Shown piece by piece: positions 24,698 to 33,865 of a stretch of 64,000 bases of DNA; within the stretch, counting starts at the first letter, position 1; each line of letters opens with the position of its first letter. The notes beneath the pieces were generated by a model. That model saw only the letters and a program-made list of their open reading frames with translations. It was not told where the DNA came from and made no database searches. Both the position numbers and the translations under genes were made by a program. Location of the stretch: positions 248,001 to 312,000 of the forward strand of contig NZ_BNJF01000005.1 of NCBI RefSeq assembly GCF_016587355.1. The letters are read 5' to 3'. Source of the DNA: Ktedonospora formicarum (GTDB taxonomy: Bacteria; Chloroflexota; Ktedonobacteria; Ktedonobacterales; Ktedonobacteraceae).

Positions 24698-25609
24698 ATG
24701 TCATCCATTGAGTTTGGCTTATTACTTCCCGCTATACCTCACAGAGGTATGACACGGGAAATCTACCTCAAACGGATTCGCGAGAGTCTGGATATTGTCA
24801 CCGGACATTTTCATTCGATCTGGTATGTCGATCATTTGCAATTTCAGGATGCTCCGGTCCTTGAGGGCTGGACGGCCCTGACCTACATGGCTGCTTGTTA
24901 TCCCTCTTTTCACTTTGGGAATGTGGTGCTTGCTCAGTCCTTTCGTAATCCTGCCCTGCTGGCGAAAATGGTGGCGACTGCTCAGTATATGAGCGAAGGG
25001 CGCTTTATCCTTGGTATTGGGGCTGGTTGGCATCAGGAAGAGTATGATGCCTATGGCTTTCCTTATCCAACGCCGGGCGTAAGAGTAGAGCAGTTGGAAG
25101 AGACACTGACTATTCTCAAAGCCCTCTGGACCCAACCCCAGGCTACTGTGGAGGGGAAGCATTACCACGTTCTCAATGCTGTGTGTGAGCCAAAGCCTGA
25201 TCCATTGCCAAGGATTATGGTTGGTGGCGAGCGACCACGTATGCTTCGCCTGATTGCGCGGCACGCTGACGAATGGAATATTTCCCAGGAAGGTATCGCT
25301 CGCTATCGTGAGCTGGTGAAAGAGTGCGAAAAGGCCTGTGCTGCTGTTGGGCGCGATCCAGCTACACTACGCAGAAGCTGGTTCGGTGGCTGTCTATGTG
25401 TGCCTGAAGGGACTGACATGAGTAGCGTGGATATGTCGCTGGTCAAATCTCCCAATGCACTGGTTGGCACACCCAGACAGATTATTGAGAAACTCAAGCC
25501 ATTTATCGATCTGGGTGTGGTATCTTTCCAGTTAAAAAATGAGGGATTTCCCGATACTACGTCATTGCGTTTGCTAGTGGATGAAGTTTTGCCACGCCTT
25601 AACGCTTAG
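24698..25609 (+). CDS. Luciferase-like (LLM) class F420-dependent oxidoreductase
   Basis: A 303-residue TIM-barrel flavin/F420 enzyme. MSSIEFGLLLPAIPHRGMTR starts the barrel, HFHSIWYVDHL and GNVVLAQSFRNPALLAKMVA cover early strands. GRFILGIGAGWHQEEYDAYG is the hallmark motif, and KPDPLPRIMVGGERPRMLRL the later phosphate-binding part. The substrate is unknown; actinobacterial and chloroflexal members often reduce F420-linked compounds. An AAGGAAG ribosome site precedes the ATG. The gene follows a family A repeat. Confidence 0.9.
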   Translation: MSSIEFGLLLPAIPHRGMTREIYLKRIRESLDIVTGHFHSIWYVDHLQFQDAPVLEGWTALTYMAACYPSFHFGNVVLAQSFRNPALLAKMVATAQYMSEGRFILGIGAGWHQEEYDAYGFPYPTPGVRVEQLEETLTILKALWTQPQATVEGKHYHVLNAVCEPKPDPLPRIMVGGERPRMLRLIARHADEWNISQEGIARYRELVKECEKACAAVGRDPATLRRSWFGGCLCVPEGTDMSSVDMSLVKSPNALVGTPRQIIEKLKPFIDLGVVSFQLKNEGFPDTTSLRLLVDEVLPRLNA

Positions 25610-25637
25610 GTCCTCCTGGGCGAGTCGCTGTTATATA

Positions 25638-26285
25638 TTATTTGAGCAGCGTTGCCAGTTCGTTGACGCTCGCGACGATGTGAGTTGGTTGCGCTGCCTG
25701 AAGCTCCTCATAGCTGCCATAGCCAAAGGTGACGCCTATTGAGGGCATGTCATTTAGTTTCGCGCCAAGGATGTCGTGCTTACGGTCACCGATCATGACC
25801 GCGTCCTTTTTGGAGAGTGCAAGCGCGGTCAGGGCATATGCGATCACTTCGGCTTTGCTTGAGCGCGTGCCATCGAGTTCGCTACCGACGATCAACTCAA
25901 AATAGTGGTAGAGTCCAAAGTGTTCAAGTATCCGTTTGGCGAAGATTGTGGGTTTTGAGGTGGCAACGATGAGCCGTTTGCCATCTTCCTTGAGATCGGC
26001 GAGTAGCTTCCCTATGCCTGGAAAGACCTCATTCTCATAAAGGCCGGTTTCGGCGAAATATTCACGGTAGTAGGCGACGGCCTGACGCGCCTGCTCAGGA
26101 GTAAAGCCATATTGACCCTCAAATGTCTCATAGAGAGGGGGGCCGATGAAAGGGATGAGTGTGTCAAGGTCCGTAACGTTGATGCTGAAGCGTGCGAGAG
26201 CATAGGCGACTGAGCGTGTAATGCCGATTTTGGGATCAGTGAGGGTGCCATCCAGGTCGAAGAGTATGGTCTGGTAAGCTGACAT
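25638..26285 (-). CDS. HAD superfamily phosphatase (phosphoglycolate phosphatase-like)
   Basis: A 215-residue HAD hydrolase. Motif I is ILFDLDGTLTDP with the nucleophile Asp near residue 10. Motif II is VATSKPT, motif III Lys is in the SSKAEVIAYAL region, and motif IV is MIGDRKHDILGAKLND. The cap is the C1 helical type (LARFSINVTDLDTL, AYYREYFAETG). The arrangement matches phosphoglycolate phosphatase and pyrophosphatase-like enzymes. The substrate is uncertain. The terminator-like hairpin lies upstream of it on the genome, between it and the next gene. Confidence 0.9.
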   Translation of the reverse strand: MSAYQTILFDLDGTLTDPKIGITRSVAYALARFSINVTDLDTLIPFIGPPLYETFEGQYGFTPEQARQAVAYYREYFAETGLYENEVFPGIGKLLADLKEDGKRLIVATSKPTIFAKRILEHFGLYHYFELIVGSELDGTRSSKAEVIAYALTALALSKKDAVMIGDRKHDILGAKLNDMPSIGVTFGYGSYEELQAAQPTHIVASVNELATLLK

Positions 26286-26388
26286 ATGCCGGGCGTGGTC
26301 CTTTCAGAGCGATATTGATAGAGGTGTATGCTTTTTATTATGACATAAAGCCCGGCAATTTGGCACATCTGCTCAGTAAATGAGTTGA

Positions 26389-26418
26389 AGGGTCGCGCGT
26401 CCATATTAGCGCGACCCT
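26389..26418. terminator. Hairpin between the Vms1-like and HAD genes
   Basis: AGGGTCGCGC (26389-26398) pairs perfectly with GCGCGACCCT (26409-26418) across 10 bases. A T run follows on the plus strand only, so terminating leftward transcription is plausible but less certain. Confidence 0.6.
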
Positions 26419-26439
26419 CTTTTGTATCTATCGGATAGG

Positions 26440-27510
26440 CTAGACCCAGTTGGGGCGATAGCGTAACAGTGCGCCTACACCTCCCATGGCTTGAAGAACG
26501 GGATGGCCCTCTACGGATTCGACTCGCGCATCTGTATTCGCAGCCCGGCGTACAAGCTCACTGCGTTCTTGTTCGTCCAGTGGGACATCGTTCGCCAGAA
26601 TCAGAACGTCAGCTTCACCATGTTCAAGTGCGTCAAGTGTTTCCTGCATTCCACTGACCGCCAGCCCATTTGCACGTATTCCTTCCACAAGATTGTCGGC
26701 CTGGTTATGCGATGCTTCTCGTTCCATGTACTGAATAACCGGCTTGATCTCCTCATGGACTATGTGACGAGGAGTGCGGATGTCGAGGCTCATGACCTCC
26801 TCATGGACCAGGGGCTCTATCTTGTTGGAAAGCTCCTGATGTAACAGGGGAATAGCTACTGGATCGCCAGCCAGGATGACGCGCCGGGCTCCCTCTTGCT
26901 GTACAAGGTCTTCAATGGCAGTGGCGGCCTCCTGTGCGAACTCTTTACGCTTATTCTCGACTCGCCGATGGTATCGAGCCTGGTTGAGACATGTCGCGTT
27001 GCGTTTGCTGTAGCCAAAAGGCGAGTCGTCAGGACCCGCGACTTCCTCAAGAAAACCCAGGCGTGTCACAAAGAGGCGGGTCGTATTTGTGTCGACCACG
27101 GCGGTGACAACCGTTTCCTGTTCGTCAAGCAGGTGTGCTAGTTGAAAGAGATCGGGATAGGGTTCAAATGCGATCTGATTTTGAAAGGCTACACCAGTTT
27201 CCAGAGTTTCAAAGAGCCCATGAGCGTCACAAGCGAAGATGGCAATGCCTTGTAACCATGGCTCAGTGTGGTTCTCAAGGTACAATTGAACTTTTTCCGC
27301 ATCCTTGCGAAAGCCATCCAGCGCGGGATGACGCGGCAACAATGTTCTTTCAATCTCACGTAATCTGTTCCTGAGCACCGGGGTAGAAGTGCGACCCCAT
27401 GGTTGTTTCCCTGACATATGCGGACTCATATCCAGGTAGACACTTAATACCTGTGCCCCATCAGGTTCCCAGGCTGCGAGTTTGTGAAAAAGTTCTTGAG
27501 CGGTCTGCAT
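26440..27510 (-). CDS. Vms1/baeRF-like eRF1-related protein
   Basis: A 356-residue protein with the layout of the bacterial eRF1-like (baeRF, Vms1-related) family. An N-terminal domain (VLSVYLDMSPHMSGKQPWGR and following) is followed by TAVVDTNTTRLFVTRLGF and a C-terminal part with ARRVILAGDPVAIPLLHQEL and GMQETLDALEHGEADVLILA. Eukaryotic Vms1 and release factor 1 cut peptidyl-tRNA; the bacterial relatives are thought to act on stalled ribosomes. No GGQ tripeptide is seen. That function is an inference from family relation. Start ATG has AAGGAGAGG upstream. Confidence 0.8.
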   Translation of the reverse strand: MQTAQELFHKLAAWEPDGAQVLSVYLDMSPHMSGKQPWGRTSTPVLRNRLREIERTLLPRHPALDGFRKDAEKVQLYLENHTEPWLQGIAIFACDAHGLFETLETGVAFQNQIAFEPYPDLFQLAHLLDEQETVVTAVVDTNTTRLFVTRLGFLEEVAGPDDSPFGYSKRNATCLNQARYHRRVENKRKEFAQEAATAIEDLVQQEGARRVILAGDPVAIPLLHQELSNKIEPLVHEEVMSLDIRTPRHIVHEEIKPVIQYMEREASHNQADNLVEGIRANGLAVSGMQETLDALEHGEADVLILANDVPLDEQERSELVRRAANTDARVESVEGHPVLQAMGGVGALLRYRPNWV

Positions 27511-27758
27511 ATTCCTCTCCTTGTGAAGGTCAACTTTTGCCCCCTCCTCCTCCTATCATAAAACGTTCGCTGTTCCTCGAACGTAGCTCTACAACTTTGT
27601 GAGAAGATATGATGCTTAACTGTTGTGTCCTGTTTAGATGTCTCCTCGCTTGACAGCCTGTTACCTCATCTTTTAGAATCAGCCTTAAGCCCACCGCTAC
27701 CCGCCTCCGCGCTGGCAAAAAGAAGCGCCGGAGGCAAGAGAAAGTCGAGTTTATCACA

Positions 27759-29018
27759 ATGTTGAGTGGCTTCTCGGTGTTGTTTTCTGGCTATCAATGG
27801 ACCTCCCCTGATAATTGGTTCTTTTTTGTATGCATATGCATCATGCTCTATCTTCTCCCTGATCTGATCGCTAAATGGCTTTTTGACTTACGCTGTTATT
27901 GTATTGTCCTTTTCCTTACAGCTCCCTATACCATCGTGCCATACCCTTTTTGCCGTTTTCATATGCTTACTTTACGAGCCCTCTCTTTCGCGAAACTAGA
28001 TGACTACCAAGCTTTCCTTGCTCAGGTGAACGCCTTGTTCACACTTGGGGATAGGAATGTGGTACGTACCTATGTAAATCGTGCGGCGTGCTACATGAAT
28101 TTGCACCAACCCGCCGCCGCGCTGGCGGATGCCGAGGAGGCTGTGAGGCGTGACCCTAAACTGGTACTGGCATATCGCAATCGTGGTTATGCTTACTTTC
28201 TACTGAAAGACTATGCGCGAGCGCTTGCCGATTTGGAGTATGTCTTCCAGTTGAAACCGGCTTTAGTTGATAATGTTCTTGCCATTGTAAACATTCATTT
28301 AGCTTCAGGCAATTATCAAACGGCTATTGATTTGCTAAATGAGAGGATTCACGCATCGCCTAAACAGTCCGGGTATTATCACCAGTTGGGTTATGCTTAC
28401 TTGCTGTTGCACGACTATCGGCGCTCTATAGAATGTTATCAGTGCATCCTGAGCATGAAGGTCTCGACCGACGCCATTTGCCGTGCTTACAATAATCTCG
28501 GTTGCGTGTATTTCAAGTTGCGTGATCTGTCGAATGCGCGAGCGAGCTTTGAGGCGGGTTTGCGTCGCGATCCGAAGCATCATACTCTTCTGTTCTCGCT
28601 TGTTGAGGTCTACATTATTCTGCACATTGACTCGCAGGATGTGCCTCGGTTACTGGAACGGTTGGAGAGTGTTATCGCGAACACGCCAAAATGCGCCCGC
28701 AGCTTGTACGATGGGCTCGCGGCATACTGGCGCGGCGATTATACCGACGCATGCGCGCAGCTTGGTTATGCTATCCTTGAAGAGCCATTCTCATTAACGC
28801 CGCATCTCTGGTATTGCTTGGCTAGCGCGGCGGGCAAGCATGATGATCTGGCTCTCAAGGCTCTTGAGCATGTGCTTGAAATAGAAGAGCGCGATAGTGT
28901 TGGGCTGATTCCTTTACGCTTGATTGTGGTGACAAATCCTTCCTTCTATGCAGCGCATGTGCAAGCGATTGTCGAGGCTATTCCGCTGCTCACTGATGAG
29001 CCTACCTATTTCGCCTGA
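27759..29018 (+). CDS. Tetratricopeptide-repeat protein
   Basis: A 419-residue protein. From about residue 70 it has TPR-type helix pairs (NRAACYMNLHQPAAALADAE, RNRGYAYFLLKDYARALADL, YHQLGYAYLLLHDYRRSIEC, NNLGCVYFKLRDLSNARASF). The first 68 residues are hydrophobic and Phe/Cys-rich (WFFFVCICIMLYLLPDLIAK) and may be two membrane helices, or simply 5' leader if translation begins at the internal ATG before LTLRALSFAKL. Neither start has a strong ribosome binding site. TPRs mediate protein-protein contacts; no catalytic domain is present. Confidence 0.8.
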   Translation: MLSGFSVLFSGYQWTSPDNWFFFVCICIMLYLLPDLIAKWLFDLRCYCIVLFLTAPYTIVPYPFCRFHMLTLRALSFAKLDDYQAFLAQVNALFTLGDRNVVRTYVNRAACYMNLHQPAAALADAEEAVRRDPKLVLAYRNRGYAYFLLKDYARALADLEYVFQLKPALVDNVLAIVNIHLASGNYQTAIDLLNERIHASPKQSGYYHQLGYAYLLLHDYRRSIECYQCILSMKVSTDAICRAYNNLGCVYFKLRDLSNARASFEAGLRRDPKHHTLLFSLVEVYIILHIDSQDVPRLLERLESVIANTPKCARSLYDGLAAYWRGDYTDACAQLGYAILEEPFSLTPHLWYCLASAAGKHDDLALKALEHVLEIEERDSVGLIPLRLIVVTNPSFYAAHVQAIVEAIPLLTDEPTYFA

Positions 29019-29150
29019 TTCCTCAGAACTGACTGTTTGGGCAGTGTCCATTGTGACCTTTCGTACAGTGCCGAATTCTCGCTTCCCTGCTATGCTATAC
29101 ACATTGCTAGAGCAAAAAGAATTTCAGGTCTGTACGGGAGGAATGAACGT

Positions 29151-29837
29151 ATGCAAATCCAGAATCTTACTTTGACCACCAGTAAACTCAGCGCGTTGCG
29201 AGCGTTTTATATCGATACTTTCCGCTTGCCTCTGCTAGATGAGAGCGAGGAGAGCTTCACCTTTCAGGCGGGGATAACAACGGTAACGTTCCGGGCGACA
29301 GAGCAGGCCGATAGCGTCTATCACTTCGCCTTTACGATTCCAAGCAATAAATTCTCCCTTGCGTATGCATGGGTAAAGGGTATGACGGAGCCTCTGGTCC
29401 TGGATGGTAAGGACGCTTTTCCCTCTAAGTCATGGGGGAGTGATTCGGTCTACTTTTATGATCCTGCTGGCAATAACGTCGAGTTTATTGCTATGCCTTC
29501 TCTGGCGAATGATGCCCCTGGCCCCTTCGATCCCGCTCAGGACTTGTTGAGCGTGAGCGAGATTGGTGTGCCGGTGCGGAATGTAGCGTCCGAGGTCGGG
29601 ATCCTGGAACATGATTTTGGTCAGACGATCTTCCGCGACAGCATCTCTGAGAAGTTTGCCGCTGTGGGCGACGACGAGGGCAGGTTGATTGTTGTGGAAA
29701 TCGGGCGACCCTGGTTCCCAACAACGGTGGGTGTGGTTGTGGCTCCTGTTACTGTACGTGTATCAGGCTCGCGCGAGGCGCGTTATTCCATTGAGGGCTT
29801 GCCCTTTACGTTAGAGCAGGTCGCGAGCCAGGAGTAA
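29151..29837 (+). CDS. VOC superfamily protein (glyoxalase/bleomycin-resistance fold)
   Basis: A 228-residue protein starting at ATG 29151 (MQIQNLTLTTSKLSALRAFY), with GGGAGGA 8 bases upstream; an earlier overlapping ATG is in another frame. The N-terminal VOC module has LSALRAFYIDTFRLPLLDES, VYHFAFTIPSNKF and VYFYDPAGNNVEFI with a metal-ligand Glu. The C-terminal part (LSVSEIGVPVRNVASEVGIL) looks like a second, diverged VOC module. The reaction is unknown. The next gene starts 29 bases later and may share the transcript. Confidence 0.85.
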   Translation: MQIQNLTLTTSKLSALRAFYIDTFRLPLLDESEESFTFQAGITTVTFRATEQADSVYHFAFTIPSNKFSLAYAWVKGMTEPLVLDGKDAFPSKSWGSDSVYFYDPAGNNVEFIAMPSLANDAPGPFDPAQDLLSVSEIGVPVRNVASEVGILEHDFGQTIFRDSISEKFAAVGDDEGRLIVVEIGRPWFPTTVGVVVAPVTVRVSGSREARYSIEGLPFTLEQVASQE

Positions 29838-29866
29838 GATTTTCAGGGAAGAAAGGGAAACCGGAT

Positions 29867-30262
29867 ATGGCGTGTGATTGGCGCTTGTATGCAAATGAGA
29901 ACTTCTGCTATGTAACTACAAAGGGTCGTAAGACGGGGCGCGCACATACCATTGAAATCTGGTTCGCGCTCGATGGACCAACGCTGTATATGCTCGCGGG
30001 TGGGCGTGATAAGACAGACTGGGTAAGAAATCTTCAGCGCGATTCCGTAGTGAATGTTAGGATGAAGGAGGAGCGCTTCAAGGGCCTGGGACGTGTGGTT
30101 GTGGAGGGATCGGAGGAGGACGAGCGTGCGCGCCAACTCGTCTTCACCAAGTATCAAGCTCGCTCTAACGAGGATCTACGGGACTGGTCGCGACGCTCTT
30201 TACCAGTCGCGATAGATTTGACCAACGACCAATCCCAATCAGAAGTGCCACCACGGCCCTGA
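29867..30262 (+). CDS. Nitroreductase-family deazaflavin (F420)-dependent oxidoreductase, DDN type
   Basis: A 131-residue split beta-barrel protein. YVTTKGRKTGRAHTIEIWFA is the diagnostic motif of the Ddn/DUF385 family, followed by LYMLAGGRDKTDWVRNLQRD and SVVNVRMKEERFKGLGRVVV. Members bind F420 or flavin and reduce small molecules or act as quinone reductases. It fits with the luciferase-like F420 enzyme nearby (24698). The C-terminal tail is short and variable. An AGGGAAACCGGAT stretch precedes the ATG. Spacing to the VOC gene suggests an operon. Confidence 0.87.
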   Translation: MACDWRLYANENFCYVTTKGRKTGRAHTIEIWFALDGPTLYMLAGGRDKTDWVRNLQRDSVVNVRMKEERFKGLGRVVVEGSEEDERARQLVFTKYQARSNEDLRDWSRRSLPVAIDLTNDQSQSEVPPRP

Positions 30263-30280
30263 GGCTTCAACGATTGGACC

Positions 30281-31381
30281 TTATACCACAGAGTCCCAGA
30301 GCGTAGGCATCGTGAGCCTGGGACTCTGTGTTCCGCGTGCTTCAAGTTGGGAGACGGTCACTCCAAGCAAGCGTACATGGCCCTGGGTCCCAATCTGCTG
30401 CTCAAGCAGGATGCGTGCCTGTTCGAGCATGATGTGGCGCTCATAGAAGGGGTATGGAAGGGTCACGCGGCGCGTGATAAGCTGGAAGTCGCTCCAGCGA
30501 AGCTTGAGAACCAGAGTACGCGCCTGTAGCTTGAGTTCGGAGAGGCGCGACTCAACCTTACTCGCGAGATCATCGAGGATGCGCAGGACTTCCTCGCGCT
30601 GCGCCAGGGCGAGATCCTGCGCCAGGGTTGTCTCCTTGCCAATCGATTTGCGCACCCTGACCGGCTCGACCTCGCGCTCATCTTCGCCGCGTACATAATG
30701 ATAGAACATGCTTCCACGCTCATGAAAAAGCTCGCGTAGTCGCTCCTCGCTCTGGCGTTTGAGATCAGCCCCAGTATGAATGCCATGCTCCTGCAAGCGG
30801 GCGGCGGTCACACGCCCCACTCCAAAGAATTTCTGGATGGGCAGGCTCTCAAGGAAGTCTGCGGCACGCTCTGGGGTGATTACTGTCAGACCATCGGGCT
30901 TGCGGTAATCAGAGGCGAGCTTGGCAATGAACTTATTGTAGGAGACGCCAGCCGAGGCGGTCAATCCTGTGCGCTCGAAGATGTGCCGCTTGATCTCACG
31001 CGCGACCTGTGTGGCGGAAGCGAGGCCTGCTTTATTGCTGGTCACATCTAGAAAAGCCTCGTCGAGCGAGAGCGGCTCTACGATATCAGTATATTCGCGG
31101 AAGACCCGCATGATTTGAGTGGAGACCTCGCGATACACATCGAAGCGCGGCGGCACAAAGATCGCGTGCGGGCAGCGCTGCAAAGCTGTGCGCGCTGGCA
31201 TCGCCGAATGAATCCCAAAGCGCCGAGCTTCGTATGAACAGGTCGCTACAACCCCGCGCCGGTTAGGATCTCCCCCTACGATCACAGGCTTGCCTCGTAG
31301 CTCTGGTTTATCTCGCTGCTCTATCGAGGCGTAAAAGGCGTCCATATCTATGTGTATAATCTTGCGTGATGGCTGTTCCAT
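30281..31381 (-). CDS. dinB: DNA polymerase IV (Y family)
   Basis: A 366-residue translesion polymerase. HIDMDAFYASIEQRD is the first metal motif and YTDIVEPLSLDEAFLDVT the second, with the catalytic Asp-Glu pair. HSAMPARTALQRCPHAIFVP is the finger region, FFGVGRVTAARLQEHGIHTG is the thumb helix-hairpin-helix, and residues from 230 on form the little finger. No C-terminal beta-clamp motif is obvious beyond VSQLEARGTQSPRL. It bypasses lesions and abasic sites during replication, usually under damage control, but no LexA box could be found. It is convergent to the DDN-type gene. Confidence 0.95.
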   Translation of the reverse strand: MEQPSRKIIHIDMDAFYASIEQRDKPELRGKPVIVGGDPNRRGVVATCSYEARRFGIHSAMPARTALQRCPHAIFVPPRFDVYREVSTQIMRVFREYTDIVEPLSLDEAFLDVTSNKAGLASATQVAREIKRHIFERTGLTASAGVSYNKFIAKLASDYRKPDGLTVITPERAADFLESLPIQKFFGVGRVTAARLQEHGIHTGADLKRQSEERLRELFHERGSMFYHYVRGEDEREVEPVRVRKSIGKETTLAQDLALAQREEVLRILDDLASKVESRLSELKLQARTLVLKLRWSDFQLITRRVTLPYPFYERHIMLEQARILLEQQIGTQGHVRLLGVTVSQLEARGTQSPRLTMPTLWDSVV

Positions 31382-31470
31382 GCTGCTCTCGCGTACCCTC
31401 CTCCATCACTATTATAACAAATTTTCTAACTCCATCGCCTATCCTCGCCGCCTGAGACGGCTCACAAAAA

Positions 31471-31526
31471 TTAAGGGGCATGGCAGAATTGGCGCGGGTT
31501 CGCGCCAATTCTGCCATGCCCCTTAA
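31471..31526. terminator. Long perfect hairpin downstream of the ICMT-like gene
   Basis: A 26-bp perfect stem (31471-31496 and 31501-31526) with a 4-base GGTT loop, starting TTAAGGGGCATGGCAGAATT. It lies 96 bases downstream of the methyltransferase gene and upstream of dinB, so it should insulate one from the other. Confidence 0.85.
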
Positions 31527-31621
31527 CCCGATAATGTATATTTGAGAGCACAAAGCGGGGATCAAAGGGGACCTGAAGCCTTAAGAAGACTCTTATCTGA
31601 AAAGTTTCATAGATGGAAGTA

Positions 31622-32308
31622 TTACCAGACGTAGGGAATGATGCGATAGCGAACCTGTTTCATATATTCATCATAGCCCGCGAGTTCTGCTTGTAACGTG
31701 CGCTCCTCTTGTACCGCGCGGAACGCAATCCCTCCAATGAGAAGCAAACCCAGGACGATCCCATACCATGATCCCAGCAGAAGGCTTGTGCAGAGTAGGA
31801 AGATGAGCGCGGCGGCATACATTGGATGGCGCACATAGTGATAGGGTCCGGTCGTGACGACTGTTTGTCCCCGCTCCTCCTGGATGCGTACAACAGGTGA
31901 TAAGTACGAGTTCTCGCGAAAGGTCACGAAGAAGAGGTAGAACGAAAATAACATCAGAATCGCGCTTGCTATCTGAAGCCAGCCCGGTACCTGGGACCAG
32001 TGGAAGCGCACGGCGTCGAGTGGCATCAAGATTAGCCAGGCCAGAAAGAGGATATTTACGAGCGCGAAGAATATGGTATCCCAGCGTTTCCGGTTGGGTT
32101 TGCTGAAACCCGTCATGCGCTCGGTCAGCAAACCTGGATTATGTTGAAGGAGCCACAGAGTGATAGCAATAGTGAAGCCAAAGAAGAGTACCAGGAAGGC
32201 CCAACCCGCGAGCCATGCGATAGTGCCTGCCGTGAGAAAAAGGACCAGGGCAAAGATCACAAACATTGCGACGACTTGCGCTGTTAACAGTTTGAGATTG
32301 ACCGCCAT
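31622..32308 (-). CDS. Isoprenylcysteine carboxyl methyltransferase-like membrane protein
   Basis: A 228-residue membrane protein with four or five helices (LTAQVVAMFVIFALVLFLTA, IAWLAGWAFLVLFFGFTIAI and following). The C-terminal signature VVTTGPYHYVRHPMYAAALI is the SAM-binding RHPxY motif of ICMT/PEMT/NnrU-like methyltransferases. The start is ATG 32308 (MAVNLKLL) with GAGGGGG upstream; the longer frame is leader. The HxlR-type regulator lies upstream on the same strand and may control it. The substrate in bacteria is unknown, and isoprenoid or lipid methylation is possible. Confidence 0.88.
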   Translation of the reverse strand: MAVNLKLLTAQVVAMFVIFALVLFLTAGTIAWLAGWAFLVLFFGFTIAITLWLLQHNPGLLTERMTGFSKPNRKRWDTIFFALVNILFLAWLILMPLDAVRFHWSQVPGWLQIASAILMLFSFYLFFVTFRENSYLSPVVRIQEERGQTVVTTGPYHYVRHPMYAAALIFLLCTSLLLGSWYGIVLGLLLIGGIAFRAVQEERTLQAELAGYDEYMKQVRYRIIPYVW

Positions 32309-32413
32309 AGGAGACCCCCTCTTTAAAGCTATAACCAACTATACAAGAGTACAGCACGCCGATTTAGCCGGAGAGAAATGTTACTGTATATCTGACTGAT
32401 ATCGGTTATGTAG

Positions 32414-32869
32414 CTATAGTTTACTGACGACGCTTTGAGGGCCTACGAAGATGGCTCCGCCTTCTCGCACTGTCTCGCGAATCAGTTTGGTCATTCGCTC
32501 CTTGTTCAGATTGACGAGGGCGATCCAATCGGCGGGGGCTCCGGTTTGTGGATCATGGTGGGCACTCCAATTCGCGATCTCTAGCAAGATCGGAATGAGG
32601 TCAAGCCCCTTCTCCGTCAGGGTATACATCTCTTTGCGCCTATCCTCTTCAAGGGGATGTTTCGCGATAATGCCCTTTTGCTCCAGGAGCGCGAGCCGAC
32701 TGGCGAGAATATTGGTCGCGATACCCTCTTCTGAGGCTAAAAACTCTCCATAGGTCTTCTTCCCGAAGTAGACCATATCGCGAATAATTAAGAGCGACCA
32801 CATGTCGCCGAATGCTTCCAGCCCATAGTTAATAGGGCAGTCCGAGCGCCGCTGTTGATTTTTCTTCAT
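32414..32869 (-). CDS. HxlR-type winged-helix transcriptional regulator
   Basis: A 151-residue regulator. The HxlR signature RSDCPINYGLEAFGDMWSLL contains the conserved Cys that senses electrophiles or redox in several members. The winged helix follows with TYGEFLASEEGIATNILASR and LEQKGIIAKHPLEEDRRKEM. The C-terminal extension beyond residue 95 is helical. It lies 105 bases upstream of the methyltransferase on the same strand, so it may autoregulate and control it. Effector unknown. Confidence 0.9.
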   Translation of the reverse strand: MKKNQQRRSDCPINYGLEAFGDMWSLLIIRDMVYFGKKTYGEFLASEEGIATNILASRLALLEQKGIIAKHPLEEDRRKEMYTLTEKGLDLIPILLEIANWSAHHDPQTGAPADWIALVNLNKERMTKLIRETVREGGAIFVGPQSVVSKL

Positions 32870-32975
32870 AAGCGTTTAAGGGGCTTTCATGGCCTTATCG
32901 GGCCAGGCAGTTACTATATTAACAATCGATCAAGCTTAGTATACTGCTTTTACTTGCATTTCACAAGTGGAACTC

Positions 32976-33021
32976 AAATGAGCCAGAGAAGCAGGCGAGT
33001 GCTTGATTCTCTGGCTCATTT
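32976..33021. terminator. Intrinsic terminator of the hydrolase gene
   Basis: AAATGAGCCAGAGAA (32976-32990) is the exact complement of TTCTCTGGCTCATTT (33007-33021), across a 16-base loop. It is 22 bases downstream of the hydrolase stop (leftward). Confidence 0.85.
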
Positions 33022-33042
33022 ATAAAGCTTGTGAGGTGAAGA

Positions 33043-33834
33043 TTACGAGGCGAGGCGCTGCATAAAGAGGATGCTGGCGGTGATGATTTGCTGGCGAGCA
33101 AGCTGATGTGAGATGGTTGGCAGACCATCGCCATCTTGCTTACCGTAATCGCCGAAGTAGCTGTGGATAGCGCCATCGATGGCGACATATTGCGTGCTGG
33201 CTGGCGCTTTGGCTTTGGCTGCATTAATCTTGGCGGGGGTGCTGAGCCCGTCGCGAGAGCCGTAAATGGACGTTGCGACGAAATCTGAGCGTCCGGAGAT
33301 GTCGTTATTGGCGTATGAGGCATAGAAGAGAAGGCCCTTGATATTGGGATGACTTCCCGCGTAGTCGGAAGCTATGACGCCTCCTAATGAGTGCCCGCCA
33401 ATGGCCCATGTCTTGATCTCGGGGTGCAGAGAAATGATGTTGTCAGCCTTATTGCCACCAAGAATGGCGAAGTTGAGCGGCATTTTGGCAATGAAGGTCG
33501 CGTAGCCCTGCGTAGCAAGGGCGTGCATATAGACGGCATATGCCGCTGGCTCAACCTTCGCGCCGGGATAGAAGATCAACCCCTCGCTAGCCTGTAAGAG
33601 TGGAATAAAGGCGATCATGTCGCCATCCTCGAACACATTTACCTGTCCATCGCTATGTACAGCGGCTCGCGCCTCGTCGCTGGCGGGATAGGGTTGGATA
33701 TAGAAGGCTATGCTAATGCCGCCAATGACCAGGACGAGACAGAGCATGACCAGTATATAGCTCCAGATATGGCGCTTGGGTCTGGTTTGGGGTAAGGACT
33801 GCTGTGGAGGGTCTTGCACCCGTTGAGATGACAT
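33043..33834 (-). CDS. Membrane-anchored alpha/beta hydrolase
   Basis: A 263-residue protein starting at MSSQRVQDPPQQSLPQ (AAAGGA upstream); the 20-codon extension would overlap the deacetylase stop. A single N-terminal helix (IWSYILVMLCLVLVIGGISI) anchors or exports it. The hydrolase part has LIFYPGAKVEPAAYAVYMHA, the nucleophile elbow AIGGHSLGGVIASDYAG, GSRDG (acid) and a C-terminal His in GAIHSYFGDYG. This matches the alpha/beta hydrolase-5 family, a group of membrane-linked esterase-like proteins with no defined substrate. It is 31 bases downstream of the M20 gene on the same strand. Confidence 0.88.
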   Translation of the reverse strand: MSSQRVQDPPQQSLPQTRPKRHIWSYILVMLCLVLVIGGISIAFYIQPYPASDEARAAVHSDGQVNVFEDGDMIAFIPLLQASEGLIFYPGAKVEPAAYAVYMHALATQGYATFIAKMPLNFAILGGNKADNIISLHPEIKTWAIGGHSLGGVIASDYAGSHPNIKGLLFYASYANNDISGRSDFVATSIYGSRDGLSTPAKINAAKAKAPASTQYVAIDGAIHSYFGDYGKQDGDGLPTISHQLARQQIITASILFMQRLAS

Positions 33835-33865
33835 AGATAACGTTTCCTTTGATAGAGTTGGTAGG